NCBI GenBank assembly: GCA_014377455.1
Contig: JACMPO010000046.1
Span: forward strand, 1 to 64,000
Source: Flavobacterium sp.
GTDB taxonomy: Bacteria; Bacteroidota; Bacteroidia; Flavobacteriales; Flavobacteriaceae
Direction: 5' to 3'
DNA length: 64,000 nucleotides
Positions 36,715 to 44,390 of this stretch are shown here, one piece after another. A program made the position numbers and the translations under genes. Position 1 is the stretch's first letter, and every line of letters starts with the position of its first letter. The notes beneath the pieces were generated by a model, which was not told the origin of the DNA, did no database searches, and saw only the letters and a program-made list of their open reading frames with translations.

Positions 36715-38112
36715 TTACTTCAATTCTTTTTCAAAATTGATATCATACAAATTTGAAAATCCATTTTTGATGGTTTTGTCTGCATTTACAATGATAACAC
36801 GATGAACTTTAGTAATTGCCCATTTGGATTTAATATCTTCAAAATTATTACAACGTAATTCGGTATTAGTAAAATTATGTTGTGCTAAATTTGATCTCCA
36901 GTCTTTTTCTGAATCATTTAAGTTTATTGCAACAAAATTGTAACTCGGATATTTAGCTTTTAATTCGATTATTTTTTTATGACTAGCAATAAAGTGTGAA
37001 TTTAATTTTTCAGACCAAAAGAAAAATAAGGTTTTACCTTTTATCAAATCGTTTGAGGAAACCATTTTACCTGATAAATCCATCAGTTTAACTTCGGGTA
37101 ATATTTTTCCGACGGTGAGTAACTGTATTGCATCACCAATTTTCAAAATTTCATTTTTCTTACTTTTATCAGTCGAAATTTTATGGTAGGTATCTAAAAA
37201 TTCTTTATTATTTACCATATTTTGATCTTCTAACAAATATTGAAACGCAATATTATTTAAAACAATATTTTTTACTTTTTCATTTTTGATAAGCGTATCT
37301 GCTATTTTGAGTTTGTTAATATTGGTTTTTAAAGCCAAATCAATTTCCGAAAAATGATTGTGATAATTTATAGCTCCAGCATTGTTTAACATATAGTTTA
37401 AATACATTGCAAAAGGCGAAAAATCAGTCAATGATTCGTTACTATAATCTATATTTTTTCGAAAATCATAATAATCTTTTGGAAGCTTGTCAAGAACATC
37501 TTCACCAGTTCTCATTTTATGAATTACTGGATAAATTTCTTTTTTTGTGTAATAAGGAAATTTTACTATTGCCGATGCGTAAATATCAAAAGCTTCATTC
37601 CATCGAATTTCTTCTTTTTTGGATTTATAAAAATTGATGTTTTTCTGGTTTGTATTTTCTATACTTTCATTAAATTGTTGTACATCATAATCAAAAACTT
37701 CAAACATTTTATCTTTGTCTTTTTCATTTTTAAGATACATGTCCATTAAATAATTATTTTTTTCATCGCCTCGACCACAAAACATTAACGATTGGTCAAA
37801 ATCTTTGCAATCTAGGTGAATTTTTATACTGTCGTTTTTATCAAAGTATACATATTGATATTCGGGATCGTTTTTAAAAGTGTACAATCCTGGGGTAAGC
37901 GAATCAAATTTTTTGAGAAAAGTATTATCGCTTCGCAACGGAATTGTATCTAAAACAACATTGTTTTTACAAAACAAAATGTATCTGGTTGTTGGATTTA
38001 GGACTTCTCCACCAAAATAAGCTACATAGTTATTATTAAAAAAATCTTTTTTACAAGAGATTAACAATGACAATAAAATAATGGGAACTATGTAAGTTTT
38101 AGAAAATGACAA
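36715..38112 (-). CDS. Lipoprotein with thioredoxin/TlpA-like fold lacking CxxC
   Basis: A lipoprotein (lipobox LLISC) of 465 aa from a TTG at 38112; a further TTG at 38154 would add 14 residues, but TATTTTTG (forward 38137-38144) fits a -7 box inside that extension, so the shorter start is preferred. Residues 30-350 form a Bacteroidetes-type N-terminal domain (DUF4369-like in layout, unsure). The C-terminal third is thioredoxin-like: PEVKLMDLSGKMV, KTLFFFWSEKLNSH, FVAINLNDSEKDW, VHRVIIVNADKTI. The redox CxxC is replaced (SEKLNSH follows the W), so it cannot act as a normal thiol-disulfide oxidoreductase. It is convergent with the btuF-like gene. Confidence 0.75.
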   Translation of the reverse strand: MSFSKTYIVPIILLSLLISCKKDFFNNNYVAYFGGEVLNPTTRYILFCKNNVVLDTIPLRSDNTFLKKFDSLTPGLYTFKNDPEYQYVYFDKNDSIKIHLDCKDFDQSLMFCGRGDEKNNYLMDMYLKNEKDKDKMFEVFDYDVQQFNESIENTNQKNINFYKSKKEEIRWNEAFDIYASAIVKFPYYTKKEIYPVIHKMRTGEDVLDKLPKDYYDFRKNIDYSNESLTDFSPFAMYLNYMLNNAGAINYHNHFSEIDLALKTNINKLKIADTLIKNEKVKNIVLNNIAFQYLLEDQNMVNNKEFLDTYHKISTDKSKKNEILKIGDAIQLLTVGKILPEVKLMDLSGKMVSSNDLIKGKTLFFFWSEKLNSHFIASHKKIIELKAKYPSYNFVAINLNDSEKDWRSNLAQHNFTNTELRCNNFEDIKSKWAITKVHRVIIVNADKTIKNGFSNLYDINFEKELK

Positions 38113-38324
38113 TATTTTTTTTTTGAATGTTATTACCAAAAATAGATGTATCAAGATGATTTCTCTGTTAAGTTATAGTTAAATTAAAAATTTGTCTTTT
38201 AAAACAAATTTGTATTTTATGCATTTAAATTTTGAGAATTTTAGTAAAACACAAATTGTTAAATCTAAAAAATTTAATATCAAAAAATAATGTATTTTTA
38301 CATATCAAAGAAACACTTCGTTTT

Positions 38325-38882
38325 ATGAGTCAAAAAACATTACTCACTTCAAAAGAAGTTACCATAATTTTAAATCGTTTAGCATGTCAGTTAATTGAAA
38401 AACACCATGATTTTTCTGAAACAATTTTGATTGGCTTACAACCCAGAGGAAAATTTTTAGCACAAAGAATCAAACTAATTTTAGAAACTAACTGTAACAT
38501 TAAAAATGTAAAACTTGGTTTTTTGGACATAACTTTTTTTAGAGATGATTTCCGAAGAGGTGAGAAATCGCTTGAGGCGAATAAAACAGAAATCGATTTT
38601 ATTGTTGAAGATAAAAAAGTAGTGTTTATAGACGATGTTTTGTACACAGGTAGAAGTATAAATGCAGCATTAACCGCAATCCAATCCTTTGGGCGACCTT
38701 CAGAAATTGAACTTTTAACTTTAATTGACAGACGTTTTAGCCGACATTTACCTATTCAACCCGATTATCGAGGTCGTCAAGTTGATTCTATAAATAACGA
38801 AAAAGTTAAAGTTTGTTGGCTTGAGAATGAAGGTGAAGATGCAGTTTATCTGGTTATGAATACTAATATTTCAACAACTTAA
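38325..38882 (+). CDS. pyrR: Pyrimidine operon regulator / uracil phosphoribosyltransferase
   Basis: A 185-aa PyrR. The PRPP-binding motif is VVFIDDVLYTGRSINAAL (residues about 100-117), with ILIGLQPRGKFLAQRI and LLTLIDRRFSRHLPIQPDYRGRQ. PyrR binds pyr mRNA with UMP/UTP to control pyrimidine genes and has weak UPRTase activity. An in-frame upstream ATG at 38232 would add 31 basic residues that do not belong to the family, so 38325 is chosen. pyrB follows with three bases between, clearly one operon. Confidence 0.93.
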   Translation: MSQKTLLTSKEVTIILNRLACQLIEKHHDFSETILIGLQPRGKFLAQRIKLILETNCNIKNVKLGFLDITFFRDDFRRGEKSLEANKTEIDFIVEDKKVVFIDDVLYTGRSINAALTAIQSFGRPSEIELLTLIDRRFSRHLPIQPDYRGRQVDSINNEKVKVCWLENEGEDAVYLVMNTNISTT

Positions 38883-38885
38883 AAA

Positions 38886-39815
38886 ATGAGTGAATTAAGT
38901 GTTAACCATTTATTAGGTATCAAATATCTCAAAAAAAGTGATATTGAATTGATTTTTGAAACTGCAGATCATTTTAAAGAAGTAATTAACAGACCTATAA
39001 AAAAAGTCCCTTCGTTAAGAGATATTACGATCGCAAATATATTTTTTGAGAATAGTACGCGAACTAAATTATCATTTGAGTTGGCACAAAAGCGACTTTC
39101 TGCAGATGTAATTAGTTTTTCAGTAGCACAATCGTCTGTTAAAAAAGGAGAAACACTTATCGATACGGTTAATAATATTTTAGCAATGAAAGTCGATATG
39201 GTTGTAATGCGACATCCTAATCCTGGAGCAGCTTATTTTTTGTCAAAAAATGTCGATGCAAGTATCATAAATGCAGGCGATGGCGCACATGAGCATCCTA
39301 CTCAAGCATTGTTAGACAGTTATTCTATTAGAGAAAAACTGGGTGATATTGCCGGAAAAAAAGTAGTAATTGTTGGTGATATTTTACATTCCAGAGTTGC
39401 ACTTTCCAACATTTATGCACTTCAAATGCAAGGTGCAATTGTAAAAGTTTGCGGTCCTAAAACATTAATCCCAAAATATATAGAAAGTCTGGGAGTTTCA
39501 ATAGAATCAGATTTGCAAAAAGCTTTAGAATGGTGTGATGTTGCTAATATGCTTCGGGTTCAAAATGAACGTATGGACGTTAACTTTTTTCCTTCTACTC
39601 GAGAATATGCACAACAATATGGAGTTGATAAAAAAAGATTAGATAGTTTGAATAAAGAAATTATTATTATGCATCCAGGACCAATAAACAGAGGCGTTGA
39701 GATAACATCTGACGTTGCCGATTCCAAACAATCTGTAATTTTAAATCAAGTAGAAAATGGTGTGGCTATTAGAATGGCAGTTACCTATTTGCTTGCTTCT
39801 AAACTAACAAAATAA
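38886..39815 (+). CDS. pyrB: Aspartate carbamoyltransferase catalytic subunit
   Basis: A 309-aa ATCase that makes N-carbamoyl-aspartate, the committed step of pyrimidine synthesis. The carbamoyl-phosphate motif FFENSTRTKLSFELA (residues 50-64), the VVMRHPNPGAA segment and GDGAHEHPTQALLDSYSI are all present, and MHPGPINRGVEI is near the C-terminus. There is no pyrI regulatory gene next to it. Cotranscribed with pyrR. Confidence 0.96.
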   Translation: MSELSVNHLLGIKYLKKSDIELIFETADHFKEVINRPIKKVPSLRDITIANIFFENSTRTKLSFELAQKRLSADVISFSVAQSSVKKGETLIDTVNNILAMKVDMVVMRHPNPGAAYFLSKNVDASIINAGDGAHEHPTQALLDSYSIREKLGDIAGKKVVIVGDILHSRVALSNIYALQMQGAIVKVCGPKTLIPKYIESLGVSIESDLQKALEWCDVANMLRVQNERMDVNFFPSTREYAQQYGVDKKRLDSLNKEIIIMHPGPINRGVEITSDVADSKQSVILNQVENGVAIRMAVTYLLASKLTK

Positions 39816-39835
39816 TTAAAAAGCATACACTTTTG

Positions 39836-40156
39836 ATGGCAACTAAAACTCAAATAATACCATACCAAGAAAGTAGTTTTCCAAATTTTTTATCAAAATT
39901 AAATTCTATTTGTGATGAAAATAAAAATAATAATTTAATTGTAGATCTTTCGGAAATTGATAATTTAAGTCTCAGTGATATTAAATTATTTATAGATTTT
40001 TCAAAAGAACATCAAAAATTAAAAAAGTCATTTGTAATAGTTGCAAAAAATGTAGATTTTAATAAAATTCCAGTTAAATTAACGGTTGTTCCAACGCTTC
40101 AAGAGGCAAAAGACAGCATTGAAATGGAAGAAATTGAACGCGATTTAGGTTTCTAA
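39836..40156 (+). CDS. Small STAS-like protein
   Basis: A 106-aa soluble protein. NLIVDLSEIDNLSLSDIKLFIDFSKEHQKLKKSF (in parts) and SFVIVAKNVDFNKIPVKLTVVPTLQEAKDSIEMEEIERDLGF resemble STAS/anti-sigma-factor-antagonist folds: a conserved beta strand, a D-x-S turn, then helix and strand. Some databases label this family ribonuclease Z because it sits next to rnz, but it lacks all metal ligands. The start is the ATG at 39836; a TTG at 39833 is just upstream. It follows pyrB by 20 bases. Confidence 0.65.
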   Translation: MATKTQIIPYQESSFPNFLSKLNSICDENKNNNLIVDLSEIDNLSLSDIKLFIDFSKEHQKLKKSFVIVAKNVDFNKIPVKLTVVPTLQEAKDSIEMEEIERDLGF

Positions 40157-40167
40157 AAAAAGCACTT

Positions 40168-40368
40168 ATGAACAGTAAATACACCATTTATTTTTATGTA
40201 GCACTTCTATTTGTTTTAACTTATTTATTTGCAAGTAGGGTTTTTACCAGTTTAAAAACTAATGAATTTGATTTTGTGAAATTAGGAATCAATGCAGTTT
40301 TGCTGGCTTATATAATTTATCAGATAGTAAAGCTGGGTAAAATAAATAACGACAAAACAGATTTGTAA
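40168..40368 (+). CDS. Small two-helix membrane protein
   Basis: A 66-aa protein with hydrophobic segments near residues 5-24 (TIYFYVALLFVLTYLFASRVF) and 40-58 (LGINAVLLAYIIYQIVKLG) and a charged C-terminus. I do not recognise a family. It is 11 bases after the STAS-like gene and 17 before rnz, all on the same strand, so it is probably translated as part of the pyrR-pyrB-rnz operon. Confidence 0.6.
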   Translation: MNSKYTIYFYVALLFVLTYLFASRVFTSLKTNEFDFVKLGINAVLLAYIIYQIVKLGKINNDKTDL

Positions 40369-40385
40369 TTTTTAATAAAATAAAA

Positions 40386-41294
40386 TTGAAGCTAACAATT
40401 TTAGGCTGTTATGCCGCAACGCCACGAACCATTTCCAACCCAACTTCGCAAGTTTTAGAAATAAAAAACAAAACTTTTTTAATAGATTGTGCCGAAGGAA
40501 CTCAGGTTCAATTGCGCAAAAGTAAAGTTAAATTTACTAAAATCAGTCACGTTTTTATTTCCCATCTGCATGGCGATCATTTTTATGGCTTAATAGGCTT
40601 GATTTCTACCTTTATGTTGCTCAATCGGGAAAATGATTTAACAATTTTTGGTCCTAAAGGCATAAAAGAAATTATATTAATGCAACTCAAATATTCTTGC
40701 TCTTTTACTGGATATAAATTAATTTTTCACGAATTAGAATCTAAAGAATCTGAAATTATATTTGAAGATGATAAAGTAATCGTCAGCACGATTCCATTGT
40801 CTCACCGAATTTACACAAACGGATTTTTGTTTCGGGAGAAAAATGTAATAAGAAAAATAAATATAGATCAGGTTGAAGCGTATAACATTGAAAAAGTGTA
40901 TTTTAATAAAATTAAAAATGGTGGAAATATAACTTTAGAAAATAGTCAAATAATTGAAAACAGTGAGTTAACTTTCGATCCGCAACCTTCCAAAAGTTAT
41001 GCGTTTTGTAGTGATACAAGATATGACGAATCAATAATTCCGATAATTAAGAATGTTGATGTTTTATATCATGAAAGCACATTTTTAGAAAAAGATGAAT
41101 CACTTTCGGGAAAAACGATGCATTCAACTGCTAAGCAAGCTGCGACAATTGCACAAAAAGCAAATGTAAAAAATTTAATTCTTGGGCATTTTTCTACACG
41201 ATACAACGATATTGAATTATTTAAGAGTGAAGCAAAAACCATATTTGCCAATTCTGAAATCGCAGCCGACGGTAAAGTGTTTGATTTTAATTAA
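40386..41294 (+). CDS. rnz: Ribonuclease Z
   Basis: A 302-aa tRNA 3'-processing endonuclease. Metal site SHLHGDHFYGL (HxHxDH, near residue 60), LSHRIYTNGF, FCSDTRYDE, HESTF and ILGHFSTRY are the canonical ligands and motif order of the short form. The start is a TTG at 40386 (MKLTILGCYAATPRT), the normal family start. It ends one base before the stop of the convergent symporter gene; the joint stops form an 18-base A/T palindrome at 41284-41301. Confidence 0.95.
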   Translation: MKLTILGCYAATPRTISNPTSQVLEIKNKTFLIDCAEGTQVQLRKSKVKFTKISHVFISHLHGDHFYGLIGLISTFMLLNRENDLTIFGPKGIKEIILMQLKYSCSFTGYKLIFHELESKESEIIFEDDKVIVSTIPLSHRIYTNGFLFREKNVIRKINIDQVEAYNIEKVYFNKIKNGGNITLENSQIIENSELTFDPQPSKSYAFCSDTRYDESIIPIIKNVDVLYHESTFLEKDESLSGKTMHSTAKQAATIAQKANVKNLILGHFSTRYNDIELFKSEAKTIFANSEIAADGKVFDFN

Positions 41295-42797
41295 TTAAAA
41301 TTTAGTTTGGTTAACAGCTGGTTTGCTAATGATTAGTAATCCTAAAAATGTAATCAGTCCGTTTACAATAATTAATTCGTTATCGAAAGTATATTTTCCA
41401 AATAGAAAAACAGAATTACTACTTATTAAAAAGCAAATTGCAGGCGAAATCAGGCAAACTAATGGTACAAATTGATCGTGTACCGTTTTTGATTTCATAA
41501 ATAGTCCAAAAGTGTATAATCCTAAAAGTGGACCATAAGTATAACTTGCAACTTTAAAAATCATTGTCACCACAGAAGCATCGTTTATGTAATTGAAAAT
41601 GATAATTACTAAAAACATTAAAAATGAAAAACCAAGATGTACTAAATGTCTTTTTTTGACTTGATTATTTTTCATTGTATTCTCAGCTTTATCCATATTT
41701 AAAAAATCGACACAAAATGATGTTGTAAGTGCTGTAAGTGCTGAATCTGTGGTTGCGAAAGTTGCTGCAGTTAATCCTAACAAAAACACTACACTAGGAA
41801 TTAAAGCAAGATGATGAAATGCAATTTCAGGAAAAAGCAAATCTGTTCGAGGTTTTCCAGTTAGTAAATCAGTTGGAATTGCGATGTTATTTTTACTTGC
41901 AAAAAGGTACAGTAAAGCACCAACGCTTAGAAAGAAAATATTGATAATTACAAAAATTCCAGTAAACGTAAACATGTTTTTTTGAGCTTCGCCAATAGTT
42001 GCGCAACTTAAATTTTTCTGCATTAAATCTTGATCCAAACCTACCATGGCGATGGTAACAAAAATTCCACCCAAAATTTGCTTTATAAAATAAGTCCCTT
42101 TTAAATAATCTTCGTAAAAAAATATTTTAGAATAATTACTGTTTTTCACTGCTTCAAATGCCTGAATTGGACTAAATTCCAGACTATTACAAATGAAAAT
42201 TATGGTTAAAAATACCGATGATACCAGGAAAACAGTTTGTAAAGTATCTGTAATTATTATGGTTTTTAATCCGCCTCGATAGGTGTAAGCAAATATTAAA
42301 ATAAGTGAAATTAAAACCGTAATCGCAAAGGGAATTTTGTAAAAATCAAACACATAGCGTTGTAAAACAATTACAACAAGATAGAGCCTAAAAGAAGATC
42401 CAATAGTTCGAGAAATAAGAAAAATAGTTGCTGCAGTTTTATAACTCACAATTCCCAAACGCTGTTCGATGTAACTGTAAATAGAAGTTAAATTCATTCG
42501 GTAATAAAGTGGTAATAGTATTTTTGCTATAATTAAAAACCCAATTGCATTGCCAAGAACAAATTGAAAATATGAAAATTGAGTTTCTGGCGACCCAACA
42601 TTCCCTGGAACCGATATAAATGTTACGCCCGAAAGTGCTGTACCAATCATTCCAAAAGCTACTAAATACCATTTTGAATTTTTATTCGCTTTAAAAAAGG
42701 TGTCATTATCACTTTTTTTTCTGCTGACTATGTTTGAAATTAATATTAAAATTCCAAAATAAATCAGGATAATGATTAAAATTGTAGTAGCGTTCAT
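41295..42797 (-). CDS. Sodium:solute symporter (SSS family)
   Basis: A 500-aa integral membrane protein with about 13 helices. Features include GTALSGVTFISVPGNVG (helix 1 sodium-site region), YIEQRLGIVSYK, YRGGLKTIIITDTLQTV and GLTAATFATTDSALTALTTSFCVDFLNM in parts, which match the sodium-binding helices of the SSS family. Flavobacterial members are usually unassigned; the substrate could be a sugar, amino acid or sialic-acid-like solute. The gene is transcribed alone, convergent with rnz. Confidence 0.9.
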   Translation of the reverse strand: MNATTILIIILIYFGILILISNIVSRKKSDNDTFFKANKNSKWYLVAFGMIGTALSGVTFISVPGNVGSPETQFSYFQFVLGNAIGFLIIAKILLPLYYRMNLTSIYSYIEQRLGIVSYKTAATIFLISRTIGSSFRLYLVVIVLQRYVFDFYKIPFAITVLISLILIFAYTYRGGLKTIIITDTLQTVFLVSSVFLTIIFICNSLEFSPIQAFEAVKNSNYSKIFFYEDYLKGTYFIKQILGGIFVTIAMVGLDQDLMQKNLSCATIGEAQKNMFTFTGIFVIINIFFLSVGALLYLFASKNNIAIPTDLLTGKPRTDLLFPEIAFHHLALIPSVVFLLGLTAATFATTDSALTALTTSFCVDFLNMDKAENTMKNNQVKKRHLVHLGFSFLMFLVIIIFNYINDASVVTMIFKVASYTYGPLLGLYTFGLFMKSKTVHDQFVPLVCLISPAICFLISSNSVFLFGKYTFDNELIIVNGLITFLGLLIISKPAVNQTKF

Positions 42798-42871
42798 TGC
42801 TATCGGTTTTTATTGATTGCCAAAATACAAAAAAGTTCATAGTTTGCAAATTATGAAGGTATAAACGCAAA

Positions 42872-42899
42872 TTGAATCTTAAAACTTTATTTATCTTTG
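42872..42899 (+). promoter_or_regulatory. Promoter of recR, close to the start codon
   Basis: TTG (42872-42874), 17 bases, then TATCTTTG (42892-42899): an exact fit to the Bacteroidetes promoter. The recR ATG is at 42904, only four bases after the box, so the predicted transcript start falls at or next to the A of the ATG. Confidence 0.65.
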
Positions 42900-42903
42900 C
42901 GTA

Positions 42904-43524
42904 ATGGAATTTTCGTCAAAATTATTAGAAAAAGCAGTTAATGAAGTGTCTCAATTGCCTGGTATTGGTAAGCGAACTGCTCTACGATTGATGTTACATT
43001 TATTAAAACAACCATCTGAGCAAACCCAATTTTTATCGCAAGCGCTGACAGCAATGAGAGAAGAAATAAAATTTTGCACAGAATGTCACAATATTTCTGA
43101 CGTGAATATTTGTGAAATTTGTTCTAATTCCTCTCGAAATCATAAAATTATTTGTGTTGTCGAAGATATTCGGGACGTTATGGCAATAGAAAATACAAAC
43201 CAGTACAAAGGAATCTATCATGTATTGGGTGGTAAAATTTCGCCAATTGATGGAGTTGGTCCAAGTCAATTAAATATCAATACACTAACCGATAAAGCAA
43301 AAAGTGGCATAATTGAAGAAGTAATTTTCGCGTTGAGCTCAACAATGGAAGGTGATACTACTAATTTTTATATTTACAAACAATTGAAAGATTTTAATAT
43401 TAAGACTTCAACTATAGCACGCGGAATAGCAGTTGGCGACGAGTTAGAATATGCTGATGAAGTTACCTTAGGCAGAAGTATTGTACAACGAGTTCCTTTT
43501 GAAAATTCAATTAAAAATATTTAA
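42904..43524 (+). CDS. recR: Recombination mediator protein RecR
   Basis: A 206-aa DNA-repair protein acting with RecF/RecO to load RecA at gaps. The N-terminal HhH is [17 protein letters not shown], the zinc finger is [16 protein letters not shown], and the Toprim domain starts with [14 protein letters not shown] and holds [21 protein letters not shown]. The start at 42904 matches E. coli RecR. The 5' leader would be nearly absent. It has no operon partner; the polysaccharide locus begins 71 bases downstream. Confidence 0.95.
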   Translation: MEFSSKLLEKAVNEVSQLPGIGKRTALRLMLHLLKQPSEQTQFLSQALTAMREEIKFCTECHNISDVNICEICSNSSRNHKIICVVEDIRDVMAIENTNQYKGIYHVLGGKISPIDGVGPSQLNINTLTDKAKSGIIEEVIFALSSTMEGDTTNFYIYKQLKDFNIKTSTIARGIAVGDELEYADEVTLGRSIVQRVPFENSIKNI

Positions 43525-43566
43525 GTCATTAGTGAGGCATTATTTTTTTAATTTGATTTGAAAAAC

Positions 43567-43574
43567 TATCTTTG
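43567..43574 (+). promoter_or_regulatory. Putative -7 box at the head of the polysaccharide locus
   Basis: TATCTTTG matches TAnnTTTG exactly and lies 21 bases before the Wza-type ATG at 43596. The nearest TTG triplets (43553, 43558) are too close for the standard spacing. No other promoter-like site is seen until the locus ends. Confidence 0.4.
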
Positions 43575-43595
43575 TTTGCTTAATTAATTTATGAA

Positions 43596-44378
43596 ATGAA
43601 CTATCGAATTTTTTATATTTTATTTTTTATTGGATTTATTTTTACTTCTTGTGTACCTACAAAAGATTTAGTTTACTTACAAAATAATGGGAAAGACTCG
43701 CAGATAGCTTTGAACCAAGTTGCCTCTAAACCATACAGACTACAAACTGCAGATATTTTGAGTATAAACATTAAAGCTATTGATCCAAAGGTAGTTGAAA
43801 TTTTTAATATTACTTCTGTGCAAACTTCTTCGTCTGAACAGGAATTGTATTTAAAAGGATATGTTATAGACGATCACGGCAATATTAGAATGCCAATACT
43901 TGGAGAAGTAAATGTTTTAGGTTTTACTTTAGATGAAGTAAGAATTAAAATTGAAAAAGAACTTTTAACTGATCATTTTACAGATAAGGCAGGAATTTTT
44001 GTTAATGTAAAATTAGCAGGATTTAGATATACTATAAATGGAGAGGTAACTAGTCCTGGATCAAAAACTTTATATCATGATAAAATATCGATACTGGAAG
44101 CAGTAGCAAACTCTGGTGACATTACAATATTAGGCGATAGAAAAGATGTAAAAGTAATTCGTCAATTCCCGCAAGGAGCTGAAACATTTAGCATAGATTT
44201 GACCGATTCTAAAGCAGTTAACAATCCTTGTTATTATTTGCAACCTAACGACTATATTTATGTAAAACCTCTTAAGCAGAAGTCGTGGGGAACTGGAAAA
44301 ACTGGAATAGAGTCTTTAGGAACCATAATTACTTTACTTTCATTAGCTACAACTACCTATTTATTAATAAAAAAATAA
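43596..44378 (+). CDS. Polysaccharide export outer-membrane lipoprotein (Wza-like)
   Basis: A 260-aa lipoprotein (lipobox GFIFTSC near residue 19) with the poly-export domain (YRLQTADILSINIKAIDP ... YVIDDHGNIRMPILGEVNVLGFTLDEV, in parts), an SLBB domain (FRYTINGEVTSPGSKTLYHDKISILEAVANSGDI in parts) and a C-terminal membrane helix (IITLLSLATTTYLLIKK). That end differs from E. coli Wza, whose C-terminal helix forms the outer-membrane pore. It is the first gene of the polysaccharide locus and probably works with the tyrosine autokinase that follows by 12 bases. Confidence 0.92.
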   Translation: MNYRIFYILFFIGFIFTSCVPTKDLVYLQNNGKDSQIALNQVASKPYRLQTADILSINIKAIDPKVVEIFNITSVQTSSSEQELYLKGYVIDDHGNIRMPILGEVNVLGFTLDEVRIKIEKELLTDHFTDKAGIFVNVKLAGFRYTINGEVTSPGSKTLYHDKISILEAVANSGDITILGDRKDVKVIRQFPQGAETFSIDLTDSKAVNNPCYYLQPNDYIYVKPLKQKSWGTGKTGIESLGTIITLLSLATTTYLLIKK

Positions 44379-44390
44379 AGAGATTTAATA

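Noticed and set aside
39836-40156. Ribonuclease Z label for the 106-aa protein
   Set aside because: It has no HxHxDH metal site; the true RNase Z is encoded at 40386-41294.
41284-41301. Perfect 18-base palindrome across the convergent rnz and symporter stops
   Set aside because: It is all A/T, created by two facing TAA codons, and lacks a T tract, so a terminator or operator cannot be claimed.
43553-43560. TTG triplets as -33 element for the polysaccharide promoter
   Set aside because: They are too close to the -7 box (at most 11 bases) compared with the usual 17-23.
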